Shown here piece after piece: positions 1 through 10,194 of a stretch of DNA of 64,000 bases. The position numbers and the translations under genes are program-made. Origin of the DNA: Brachionus manjavacas (taxonomy: Eukaryota > Rotifera > Eurotatoria > Ploima > Brachionidae); contig JAHQIY010000012.1 of NCBI GenBank assembly GCA_019054805.1, positions 1,674,001-1,738,000 on the forward strand, written 5' to 3'. Under the pieces are notes generated by a model. The model made no database searches. It was not told the origin of the DNA and worked only from the letters and a program-made list of their open reading frames with translations. Position 1 is the first letter of the stretch; each line of letters begins with the position of its first letter.

Positions 1-983
1 AATTAATAAAAAAATTTAAAAGAAAAAAAATTGTATTTTTTTACGCAAAATTTCGTAAATTTTTATTGATTTTAGTGAAAAATAGTAAAAAAAGGGGAAA
101 AAAATTAAAAAAAAAGAAAAATTTAAATTAAGTTTTTTTAATATTGAAATTATTAGATACATATATTTTAGTGATTTGACCAGTCGCCATTTTTCTCAAT
201 TACAATTTCAATTACCTAATTTATCAAAATTAATATTTTAAAAAGCCAAAAACTTTAATTTAAATTTCAACCTTTTTCAGATGATTTATATATTTACTAA
301 ATTTTTCAACTGTTAGTGATTTTTCAAATTTTCTTATAGCCAATGCTGCATCAGCTATGGTAAACACCATTTTTTTTCGTGCAAATTTCTTCATTTCATT
401 CCACAGCATTTCAATAGGGTTTAAATCTGGCGAGTTAGGGGGTGATTTAATCTTAAATTTAATTACTAAATTAGTTTTTAAATTTTATATTTACTTATTA
501 TTTTACCTAATTAGTTTTGTTTATATCTAAAAATGATCTGCATAATAAACTACTGTGTTTAGGATCATTGTCTTGGTGCAACTGAAATTCCGAATCGAAT
601 TTACTTGCACCAAATGGTAACAAATATTCTGACATTATTTCCCTGTATAACACTGAATTCATGTTTTCATTGAATATCTAGTCAAATTTTAGTTTAACGC
701 AAGTACGTCCAAATATGAAGGAAAGCTTAATATTTGGGCTGGTATCTCTCATAAAGGGGCTAAAAATTTTGCGGTTTGAATTTTTTCTACTTTGTATTGC
801 GTTAAACTAAAATTGACTAGATATTCAATGATCTAATAATTTCAATATTAAAAAAACTTAATTTAAATTTTTCTTTTTTTTTAACTTTTTTTCCTTTTTT
901 TTTACTATTTTTATTTACTAAAATCAATAAAAATTTACGAAAATTTGCGAAAATTTTTTTCTTTTAAATTTTTTTATTAATTT
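1..983 (-). mobile_element. Tc1/mariner-like DNA transposon, long inverted repeats, broken transposase
   Basis: Bases 1-158 and 829-983 are near-perfect reverse complements, giving inverted repeats of about 155 bp; the left one starts at the window edge, so the element may extend further. On the minus strand, about 280-450 reads as the transposase C-terminus with the hallmark SPDLNPIE followed by LWNEMKKF. About 545-665 reads as the central part with HQDNDPKH, carrying the second catalytic Asp. The first catalytic block (FVDETT in the copy near 20.5 kb) is missing, and a piece at 703-796 reads on the opposite strand. The element is dead. It belongs to the same family as copies at 18.5-21.4 kb and 59.2-60.1 kb. 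Confidence 0.85.
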
Positions 984-1340
984 TGAAAAAAAACTAAAAA
1001 AAGTGAAAAAATTGCAAAAATTTTGATTTTTTTTGAATTTTTTTGGCCCTTTTGGTTTTTACGAAATTTTATGGAAAATTCGTTAAATTCTGGTAAATTT
1101 ACTGTTTTTCACTTTTGCGAATTTACGTAAAATTACCGGAATTCCCGTAAATTTACTTTAATTTTGGTAAATTCGCGTAAATTTTGGTAAAACCACTAAC
1201 GTAAAATTTTGGTAAATTTCATTTAACTTTTCATTATCTTCGCTCTCAAGTTGTTGCACTCTATTTGTTAGTTTTTCAATTATCTGACCATAGCTCTCAA
1301 CTTTTTTTGACAGTTCTCCTATCACTGAAAACTCCAAAAT
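984..1340. other. AT-rich flank with TTACGTAAA-type motifs and a coiled-coil remnant
   Basis: From 1040 to 1215 the sequence is full of short motifs of the form TTTACG, GTAAATTT and TTACCGG, like the terminal repeats of the Tc1-like elements elsewhere in the window. On the minus strand, about 1335-1205 stays open and would encode a short heptad-like helix (GELSKKVESYGQIIEKL and following). This could be a scrap of an element-borne coiled-coil gene. No complete gene is visible. Confidence 0.35.
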
Positions 1341-1470
1341 TAAAAACTAAATAAATTTTTTTTGATAAATTTTTATTTAAAAATAGAATCTATTATTTAT
1401 TTTATTGATTTGATAAAAAAGTCTTTTGAATAACTTTCATATGGGAAATTAAAAAAAATGAAAAAAAGAC

Positions 1471-4400
1471 TTATGATGTCGTCGAGCTTAATGAGTTGGA
1501 AACTGTTGTTTCGATAAGTGTGGTCAATCCAATAGTAGTAGAATCCACTGTGGTTGAAGCTACTGTGGTTGAAGTTGCTGTTGTAGAAGCCATTGTTGTT
1601 GAAGTGGCTGTTGTTGAAGCCATTGTTGTTGAAGTGGCTGTCGTTGAAGCCATTGTTGTTGAAGTGGCTGTTGTTGAAGTTGCTGTTGTTGAAGAGACTG
1701 TAGTTGAAATTGATGAAGATGAAAAAGTTGTTGTTGCGGTAGAAGAAACCGTGGTAGATCCAGGAACATCTTCATTTGGCTTAATAAAAACTGTTGTTGT
1801 ACATTCCAAATCGTCCTCAGAAAACCCAACACATTTAGTTGTAGTAACAATTACTAGTGTCAAAAATATTTCCTCCTTAACGTCAATCACTAAAATTCAA
1901 ATGTTTAAAAAGAATCTTAAATAATTTATTTTTAAAAGCTTACGTTCAATAGCGAATATTTCAATTTTCAAAATTTCATATGTTGGTCTTAAAATAGCAG
2001 CATAAACGCCTTTGTTGGCAGTAAAAAATAAATCAAATCTTTCAAAATAAGCATCAAAAATTTCAATTTCATTTTCTAATCGGATTCCCGGGAATACTTT
2101 GAATGCCACTAATGTCAATGAAAATGATCCATCGGCATTTCTTTCAAAAGAAAATAAGTACCTTAAAAAAATTTAGATTCAAAAAGTTTTACCCTATCCA
2201 AATTCCTCTGCATGTATAGGACACGAAAATGGCTTGCATGTGTTGAACAATCTGTGAAAAAAATTAAGAATTTTTATTATTATTATTTCACAGATATTTT
2301 ACAGATATTTAAAGTCTAAACACAGCTCACTGAATTGTTAAAATATTCCGAATTTAAATTTATTTAATTATTTTTGAATAAATTTTGATTTACACTCAGC
2401 ATTAAAATCGAAATTATCACCAAAATTTCCCTTTTTTTATTATATCCCTATTCTAATAACAAATTTATTCATAATTGTTATTAAATAGAATTTTTGATTC
2501 TTTAATAAAAAAAAATTTTGTATTCAGTAATGTTTTTTCTCTTTAGAATTCCCGAATTTAAACTTTACATCGGTATGACTTTAAATCCTTTTGTTGATTT
2601 TATGTGTCTCATGAAAATTTGTTTTTTATTAATGATTTGATTTTTTTGATCAAAAATTAATTGATTAAAATCTTAATAAAAATGATCAAATTAGCTTTTT
2701 TTATTTTTTTTTATTTATTATAAATATTTACTATTCTAATTTAAAAAAAAATGAATCTTTTATTTCTAATTGATCGTTAATTAATTCTTCTAAAATCTTT
2801 ATTGTAAAACTTTAAAGAAAAACTCAAAATTATAATGATATTTTAGTCATTTAAAATGAAAAAAAAAAAAATTTTTTTTTAAGATAAAAATTCAAATAAT
2901 TTACTTCCTATTTAAAGATTAAGCAAATCGTGTTTAAAAAAAATTGATTAAAATACCTTTCTTTATTTTACCTTTCTTTCTTTCTTTAAAAAATTTGATT
3001 AGAAATTTCCATTGATCATGATTTTCAATTTGCTTCTTAATGAACTATTAGACAAAAATACCTTAGATAATCCCAATAGCGCATCAGAGATCCAAAATTA
3101 TTTTACTAAATAAAACTAAAAGAATTCTTCTTAATCCTATTCCCCTAGAACATTCCTTGACTCTGTTTTATTAACTAAATTTTTATTTCTTTATTTTTAT
3201 GTTTTAACTTTGAAATAATTATCCAAAAAAAATTTACCAAATTTTCGACTTGCGTCAGAATAGGTGACACCAACTCAGAATTTAGCATTCGAACTTGACT
3301 TGGCAGAGGACGTACAATAATGACATTTCTTAATGTCAATGTTCTAGTAATGCCTTAAAAACAAAATTGAATTATCAGTTTAAAAAAAAAATCCATCACT
3401 TACGAACTGATGGCAAGGAAATGTTGAAATCTGCCAAATCAATTGAATTGTTAAGAGAGCCTAATTTTACATTAAAATAAAACAAAATTCAATGTTTAAA
3501 TTGACTTTTCTAAAATACCTTCGAATGCAATGAATTTATAATCGGACAAACAATCCTTAAATACAAGCTCATTTTTTTCTATTGCCAGACACAAATTTTC
3601 CACCGAGTTGGCCAAGTTAAAGTTGCAATTTTTAAAACTTCTAAACCTAGGAAACAAAAAAGAATTAAGGCTTTTTTTTCTTCTTTTTTTTCATACCAGG
3701 GCCCATCTTCGATTCTGTTCTTATCTATCCAGAAATTTGAATTGTCAATTCTAATGCCTCCAATCTTGGGGAATGAATAAAGTTATGTTATTTTTTTAAA
3801 TTTTTTTTTAAATTTACCCAAAATGGACCCTCGAGGTTATTGCGGGCCAAAAATTCACTCAAATGTATCAGATCCAGGGGATTTTTTGGCGCGTAAAGAT
3901 TCCATTTATTGCTTAAAGACCACATGTAGGCATCGTACCATGTCAAAGTGCTATTGGACACAAACAAGTCGTCTGACTGCTTCGTAGCCAAATAGTCAAC
4001 AAAGCCAATAATCTGTGGATCAATACATTTTTTTGATCCGAATGCACTTAAGTGAAAAATTAGGCTGATAATTTTGGACCAATTTCCTTACTAGACCGAG
4101 CCAGATTCGCAGCTGCAAATGTTTTGGATACATTTTTGGCCATGTGCACAGTGGTAGTCGTAATTACACTTTTTTTCTATTTCGTTCACTTTAATATTTA
4201 AATTTAATTTTTATTAAAAGAAAAAAAAAAATTTACTTATTTGGAACGAGTGTTTGACTTGAGTGAAAGGAGACATTTTTAATTTTGAATTTTCATCTAA
4301 TTAAATAAAATTTTAATTAAAAAAAAAATTTAAATTTAATACTTTTACCCTGGTAGCAAATAAAGCTCTCTCTTGTCTGACAATTCGATGCACTGAGACC

Positions 4401-5158
4401 AAACTTGCCAAGAAGCACACAACCATTGACTAATTTTAGAGCATCATCGCCCGATCTTGTCGGACTGTAGCAATTAGACCATCTTGGAAAAAAATAATTT
4501 TAAATAAAAAAAATAAAAATTAATTCCAACATGTGTCCCGATGACGGAATCGACTGTCCATTGAGCCAAGTCCAGTTGCTCGGCAAAACATCTGCTTTGG
4601 CGCCAACCTTTCAAATTAATGAGTCACAAAAAAAAGCAAAAATTTTTCAAGTTACGTAAAAAGATGACGTGAGGCGAAAAGTGTTAAAAAAATTTATTGA
4701 AAAGTCGAGCACATGTTCTGGCTCAATGACCAGTAGGCTCGATTTTCTATGCTCGCATTCCAATTTTGCACCATTCCAGTCTTTTTTTGTGTCAGAGACA
4801 AAGTAGCAATTGTCGTTGAATGGCAGCCATCTGTATGGACAAACTTTGCACCTTTGATGCTCATTAGACCTAAGAAAAATTATCGGTAATCATGAAATAG
4901 AAGCAGTGGTTTACATACCAGACGGAATTTTTCGGGCAGCGGCAAGATGAGTCTATGCATTTGAAGCCAGTTGAGCATTCATAGTGCGCCTTGCATGGTT
5001 GTCCATATTTCAATCGAAGCAAACCGAAATTTCCTTCCAGATTTGGTAATTTTTTGCTTTAATTTTTGGTAAAATTTACCTTGTGATGATGATGGCTTAG
5101 AGAAAAAGACCAATATTGTTTGTGTTAAAAAAATTAATTTTATAAAGATTTTTAGCAT
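1471..5158 (-). CDS. Secreted C-type lectin with two lectin-like domains and mucin-like tail
   Basis: Fifteen exons read from 5158 down to the stop at 1471: 5158-5080, 5033-4919, 4869-4656, 4607-4531, 4482-4349, 4296-4237, 4188-4092, 4046-3818, 3764-3697, 3646-3519, 3460-3404, 3353-3238, 2251-2193, 2161-1944 and 1889-1471. All joins are GT-AG and keep frame, giving 689 residues. Residues 1-25 are a signal peptide (MLKIFIKLIFLTQTILVFF). Residues about 27-63 form a small Cys-rich module. Residues about 70-206 are a C-type lectin domain, from CPYRWLPFNDNCYF through WTWLNG to SNCQTRESFICYQ. A second Cys-rich module (about 232-256) precedes a divergent lectin-like domain (about 262-400, with WIDKNRIEDGPW). 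An unrecognised region follows, then a Ser/Thr tail of TTATS/TTMAS repeats that is probably O-glycosylated. No obvious calcium-binding EPN/QPD-WND set is seen. The ligand is unknown; the protein is probably secreted. Confidence 0.85.
1561..1710 (-). repeat. 30-bp minisatellite coding for Thr/Ser mucin repeats
   Basis: Units of 30 bp starting at 1561, 1591, 1621 and 1651 repeat with few changes and continue partly to 1710. On the minus strand each unit encodes ten residues of the TTATSTTMAS type in the last exon of the lectin gene. The array stays in frame, so its length can vary without breaking the gene. Confidence 0.85.
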
Positions 5159-6299
5159 TTTTGTAAATCTGTATTTTAAAAAATTGTTCAAGGATTTTTA
5201 AATAAGCCAAAGAAGTGTGGTTTAAATTAATGGCTTTGGAATGATAAGGCGAAATTTGTCATGTCGCCAGAAATTAGAAAATTTGTCATGTTTTTCAAAA
5301 AAAATAAAACTAACTAATAGAAAAGATTTATTAATTTAAAAAATATGTTTTTTTGTGTGCAATTTGTTTATAATTTATTTCAGTAGAGTATTTTTCTTCA
5401 TTTATGTCTAGGAATTTTGCTCGAATGGACGATTTGTCAGCTGCCATCATTTAAATCGAATGGTTTTCAAATGAAAGAGTTTGCTTTTTTGATGCATATT
5501 GTTTTAATTAGAGATAATAGTCACTAATTTGCAGAGAAAACGCTAGACTAGAAAAAAAACATCCAAAAGAAGAGATATTTTTTTACTAACAATATGAACA
5601 AAAAGTTTTTGGTTTTGTTTTCATTTGATCTGAAGTTTTTATCTCAATTAATGAAGATTTACTTTTAGTAAGGCGAAAATAAATCAAGAATTTAAAAAAA
5701 GTTTTTTTTATAATATTTTGAATTTTTTTCTCTTTATTAGAATAAAAAATAAATTTTTTTGGTAAAATTATGGCAAAAATTTCAATAAATTTTACAAGAA
5801 AATCGATTTCGTTCCTTTTTCTTAGCTTTTAAACAACCTCTTAATTTTTCAAGTAAATTTTCATATTAGAATTTTAATTTAACCAAAAAAAAATTCAATA
5901 ATGGGTTCTCATTTTTCCAAAAAGATGCTAATTTTTTTAAAAGTTTACTCAAAAGCACAGAGTGAAATCTAAAAATTTTTTTAGAAAATTAAAAATTAAT
6001 TTCTTTAATATTTAATATAGCTAATATTTAATTCTTCATGATTATACAGCTTTATTAATTGATAAATTTAGATTACCAGATCTTAGTTTAATAGCAGATT
6101 TAAAAGCTGCTTATTTTGGCTTTTTTAAAAACCATTTTTGTACTTATTGCCTTTTAAGATTTTTTAAGCTTAAAAACTTGATTATATATCAAAAGATTCT
6201 TTTTTTAAATTAGCTAAGCTAAGGGTCTTAATATTAAAAAATTAATGATTTTAATTTTATTTAAATTCTTAGGCAATTGTGTATTCAAGATCACAAGTT
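5159..6299. other. Intergenic AT-rich DNA
   Basis: No supportable reading frame on either strand. This includes the upstream region of the lectin gene, but no promoter element can be named with confidence. Confidence 0.5.
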
Positions 6300-6560
6300 G
6301 ACGCCCTTAACTAATTCTATTCCAATCCAAAGCGTTCCAGAATTATGCTGAAGAACGCCTTGCCTGCTTTTGGCAGCAGTGTTATTCCTCACCAATTGTC
6401 ACAATTAATTTTGTTAGCTCTCTTAGGGATCTTGACTTTTGACTATGTGGCCTTTTGAACAGTCCTCTGGTATGATTTCTTGCCGCCACATCTTTCTGAA
6501 GAGATTTTGCCTATTGTCATATAGCTTACAATATCTCTGCCGTGACTCTGTCAATATCAG
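6300..6560 (-). pseudogene. Decayed reverse transcriptase fragment of a non-LTR element
   Basis: A GC-richer island in AT-rich DNA. Read on the minus strand with one frameshift and one stop it gives EEIIPEDCSKGHIVK, then KIPKRANKINCDNW, then GITLLPKAGKAFFSIILERF. This is the typical block of LINE reverse transcriptases, where W-x-x-G is followed by I-P-K-K-G and N-W-R-G-I-T-L-L. Nothing else of this element is recognisable nearby. Its sequence differs from the other LINEs in the window, so it is probably an older, separate family. Confidence 0.7.
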
Positions 6561-6916
6561 GGTCATTAAAAGATAAAATAAATTAGATATAAAATGAAGC
6601 AAATTTTTTTATTAAAAATTCAAAAAAAATTAAATGTTTTTTGTACTTTTGTTTTAAGATTTTTCAGATAAATAATTTAAAATTTAGAACATTTTGACAA
6701 AAGTTTCAATGGACACATGGCTTGTAATTTTCCTAGTATCAAAAATTTATCACTAGATTTCTATTGTTTTAATTAGAAAAATAGCAAATTTGTGATACTT
6801 GGAACAAAAAATTTTAATCCACAAACCCAATACAAATGCTCACTAGCATGGTTTAAAATAAATGTGTCACTAAATAATTTAATTTTTCAGTTTTTAATAT
6901 TTATTTCAGAAAAATA

Positions 6917-7067
6917 CAGAGTTGTTTAGAAGTCCCAAATTAAAGTCCAATTCATTAAAAAAAATTCCAATTCCGCACATTGACTTTAAAAAAAAACAAA
7001 AGTCTTTTGCTCGGATTTTGGAAAAAACTTGACTTGACTTGAAACTTGTGACTTTTAAACAACTCTG
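6917..7067. repeat. Foldback/MITE-like inverted repeat
   Basis: The left end (CAGAGTTGTTTAGAAGTC) and right end (GACTTTTAAACAACTCTG) are inverted copies, with further GACTTGACTT motifs inside. A related copy lies at 56651-57055, where other DNA has been inserted between the arms. No coding capacity. Confidence 0.7.
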
Positions 7068-7744
7068 GAAAAGTATTACAAAATGAAAAGGAATCACTAA
7101 TTTAATTTATTGGTATTTTTTTTTAATTTGACTTATTAACACTCAAACACCGAATTTTTTTTATATGCTAAGTACTAAGAGGGTCCAAAAAAACCCTTTA
7201 GAAAAAAGGTTTTTTTGATAACGTAAGTTACCATAATTATTCAAAATATGTAAAAAAATAAATGTCTTTTATTAATTTTTATTTTGATTTAAAAAAAATT
7301 GTATTGATAAGTTAACGTTTAAAATTATTCATAAAATAAATAAGATACAAATACAAATACAGGAAATTTTTTTTTTAAATTCGTATTAATTGTTCTTAAC
7401 AATTTTTACAGGCCGATTTAAAAACCTTCTCCCCTACACGAAGACCACATGTGAATTGTTTCCATTTGTCTCAAGGAAAGCTCGATTTGAATCCATTACG
7501 GAAAATTTATTTCCATTTGTTTCTTTCTTTATTTCAATTTATTGAAAATTTTTTTCCATTACATTCTCCTTCAGGTTATTCATTACCTGAGTATGCTTCT
7601 GATTCATTTTCGTTATTAGATTGATTTGATGTTTCCATTTTTTCTTCAAAATCATTATCAAAGTTTTAATTATCCTCATAATCATTATAATTATAATCAG
7701 AGACTTCTTGTTGGGTATCATCCGCATTTCTAAGAAGTCAAGAG

Positions 7745-9901
7745 CTTGCAAGGTAGCTTTCATCGAGACTTGGTTCAAAAAGTTATTATTTATTATAGAA
7801 ATTATTTAAACCATGTACTAAATAATCTGAATGGATCAATTCCTGCTTCAGAAATGACATGCTCTTTAAAAAAGTTGAAAGAAGTGGCAGGATCTGGTAT
7901 AGATCGCATCCACAACTTAATGTTAAAAAATCTGCCTTATCAGACTCTAGTTGAATTAAGTCAACTTTTTAACATGAGTTTGGAACAAGGTAAAGTCCCA
8001 AAATCCTGGAAAATAGCATGTATAACTATGATCACCAAGAAATCTCCTCCCACTGAGGACCCTTCTGACTATCGCCCAATTAGTATGACAAGTTGCCTTG
8101 ATAAGTTACTTGAACGCATTATTTATACAAGATTATAAAATTTTCTTGAGAGAAATAGCCTTCTAATTAATGAGCAATCAGGATTTAGAAAACATAGGCG
8201 CACAACTGAAAATCTTTATTTTCTTAAACAAAAAGGGACGTTAACACTTGCATATCATACATTTAATAAAAAATATCATTGTTTTAATAAAAATTACCAT
8301 AAATTTATTAAATCATAATAAAATAATATATTGCATAATATTTTTAATAGATAAACCACAAAAATATATCAAATAAAAAAAAAATACCAAAAAGAACAAA
8401 AAATTACTCAAAATTTTTTTTTTAAACTAGTTACTTTTTTTTTGTTTACATTTATTTTTTGGACAAAAATAATATATTTTTTTTTGTAAAGGCTTACCAC
8501 ACGTTTCGCACATTTTACTCACACTTTCAGTAGTTTTTTAAGTCTTTGTCGGTGATAATCGGTACGTTATAAAACTCTTTACAGCTCAAATTGTCATCTT
8601 CGATAAACTCTTCAGTGTCTGGATCTTTTACAATTAAAGATGATGAACGATCTTGTGACCAAAAATGAATTAAATTGTTTTTGCATTCATTTAAAAACTC
8701 GATTAGACCAAGTCGAAGTGCTTTTTTGATTTTCTCATGACTCGATTCTAGACTATTGGTAACAAAAAGCAGTAGAGTCTTTTAATAGAAAGAAAAAAGT
8801 CTGATGTTTGTATTTTGATATTTCTAAAGCTTTAGATAGAGTTTGGCACAATGGACTGATTTATAAGCTAATTAAAATTAATCTCCTTCCTTATCTTATT
8901 TACTGGATCAGATCATTTCTCCATTCCAGATCAGATCATCTGCAAAAAGAAGAGAGTATAAGACTAATAGCCAATACTCTCTTCTTTTTGCAGAGGACTT
9001 AGCTACCTTTTTTATTTTTAAAAAGAAAGGAAATCTCGAGAGTTTAATTAATAAGTACTTAAAAGAAATTGAAAAATGGCTTTTCAAATGGAAAATGAAA
9101 ATGTCTGTTAAAAAGTCATGCTACACGATCTTTGAAAAAAACTCTAGAAAAAAAACTAATCTTGACCTAAAATTATATGAAAACAGTTTAAATATAAAAG
9201 AAAAAGTTAAATTCTTAGGAATTACATCAGACTCAAAACTTACATTTAGTTTAATGGTGGATGAGATAAAAGAGCGCTGTAACTCAAGACTAAATATTAT
9301 TAAAAATCTATCGAATAAAAAATTGGGTCTTAAACCCAGAAATTTAGGAAATGAATACAAATTCTTAATTGCATCAATTCTAGATTATTCTTTTCCTTGT
9401 TTAAATTCACTCACAGAAACTAACATTAAAAAAATACATGTTATTCAAAATTCAGCAGTTCGATCCATCTTGAATCTAAAAAATGATACTCCCTCCAATA
9501 TAATGCATCACGAGGCCTTTAATAAACTTAATTTATTAACAGTCTCCACTGTTTGAGTTGAGTGAGAGATATGTTGGGACAGGACTGAGTCATTCTATTC
9601 CATTGATTGTCAGACTGGCGGAGGAATACAGACAAGTTTTGAATCAAGATATATTGAATACCCAACTCCATTGTGTAATTGATACCTAACAATTTCTTCT
9701 TTTTTTCTTGAAAAATCAGACATTTAAAAATATACATCCTGTTATTCTCTATTTCAATATATCTAATCTCAGTTTTCTTATATTTTAGCCTTTTTTTATT
9801 TTTATTTTTCTTTCTTTTTTTTATATATTTAACTCATTTTCTTTTTTTTTTTAATCTGAAGGAGCATTAGCTCGGTGCAGAAAACAAATAAATAAATAAT
9901 A
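7745..9901 (+). mobile_element. Broken LINE, family A: reverse transcriptase pieces and 3' tail
   Basis: Plus-strand pieces of a LINE ORF2. 7830-8230 encodes the start of the reverse transcriptase (DYRPISMTSCLDKLLERII, then QSGFRKHRRTTENL). After a 525-bp insertion it resumes at 8770 with FDISKALDRVWHNGLIYKLI. The central region up to the FADD box is deleted and replaced by a short palindrome at 8939-8994. About 9030-9560 encodes the thumb and C-terminal part. The element ends at about 9859-9901 with the 3' tail CTGAAGGAGCATTAGCTCGG and AAATAAATAAATAA. Intact pieces of the same family lie at 35.1-36.5 kb on the other strand. The copy is inactive. Confidence 0.85.
8236..8760 (-). mobile_element. 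525-bp insertion flanked by 9-bp direct repeats; possible piggyBac end
   Basis: The block interrupts the LINE reverse transcriptase between QK and AVESFNRKK, and is flanked by AACAAAAAG at 8227-8235 and 8761-8769, which looks like a target-site duplication. Near its left edge is TTAACACTTGC (8241), similar to piggyBac ends. On the minus strand, about 8745-8535 is open and Asp/Glu-rich, followed by a small Cys cluster (KMCETCGK) near 8500. It may be the 3' end of a piggyBac-like element, but a 9-bp duplication is not what piggyBac makes, so the mechanism is unclear. Confidence 0.55.
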
Positions 9902-10194
9902 AATTTAGTAGAGTTTGGAATTAAAAACATAATTAGTCATGTCTTCACTTTATTTTACCAAAAAAATGCAATATTTTTTGAGGGTCCAAAACAACCCTCT
10001 TCGGTTTTAAAGTATACTTTTTTTTTAAATGAAAATGAATATATTTTGTTATCAAAATTTACTAATTATAACATTTTTTTTATTTTAATTTTAATTTTAA
10101 AAAAAAATTGTCAAAAATAATTAAACTTACTGAGCAATAAGCAAAATAGGTACCAAAAAGGGTCGAAAAAACCTCCCCGGGTTTTGAGTATTAA

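Larger units (their letters stand above)
7136..10194. mobile_element. piggyBac-like element ends with TTAA, carrying nested insertions
   Basis: The left end at 7136 starts TTAACACTCAAACACCG; the right end at 10194, read inwards on the other strand, is TTAATACTCAAAACCCG. Both start with the TTAA that piggyBac elements duplicate. Just inside each end are short motifs pairing GGGTC with poly-A and CCCT (near 7181-7200 and 10157-10172, and again near 9981-10000). The interior holds a broken LINE at about 7745-9901 and no intact piggyBac transposase, so this is a non-autonomous or gutted element. The pairing of the two ends rests on their similarity only. Confidence 0.6.

Noticed and set aside
1496-1924. 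Plus-strand frame rich in Val-Glu repeats
   Set aside because: It is the antisense of the Thr/Ser repeat exon of the lectin gene, whose splice frame fits 15 exons; a 30-bp repeat keeps several frames open by itself.
7539-7778. 79-codon minus-strand frame
   Set aside because: Composition is Ile/Met/Lys repeats from AT-rich DNA; it overlaps the start of a LINE on the other strand.
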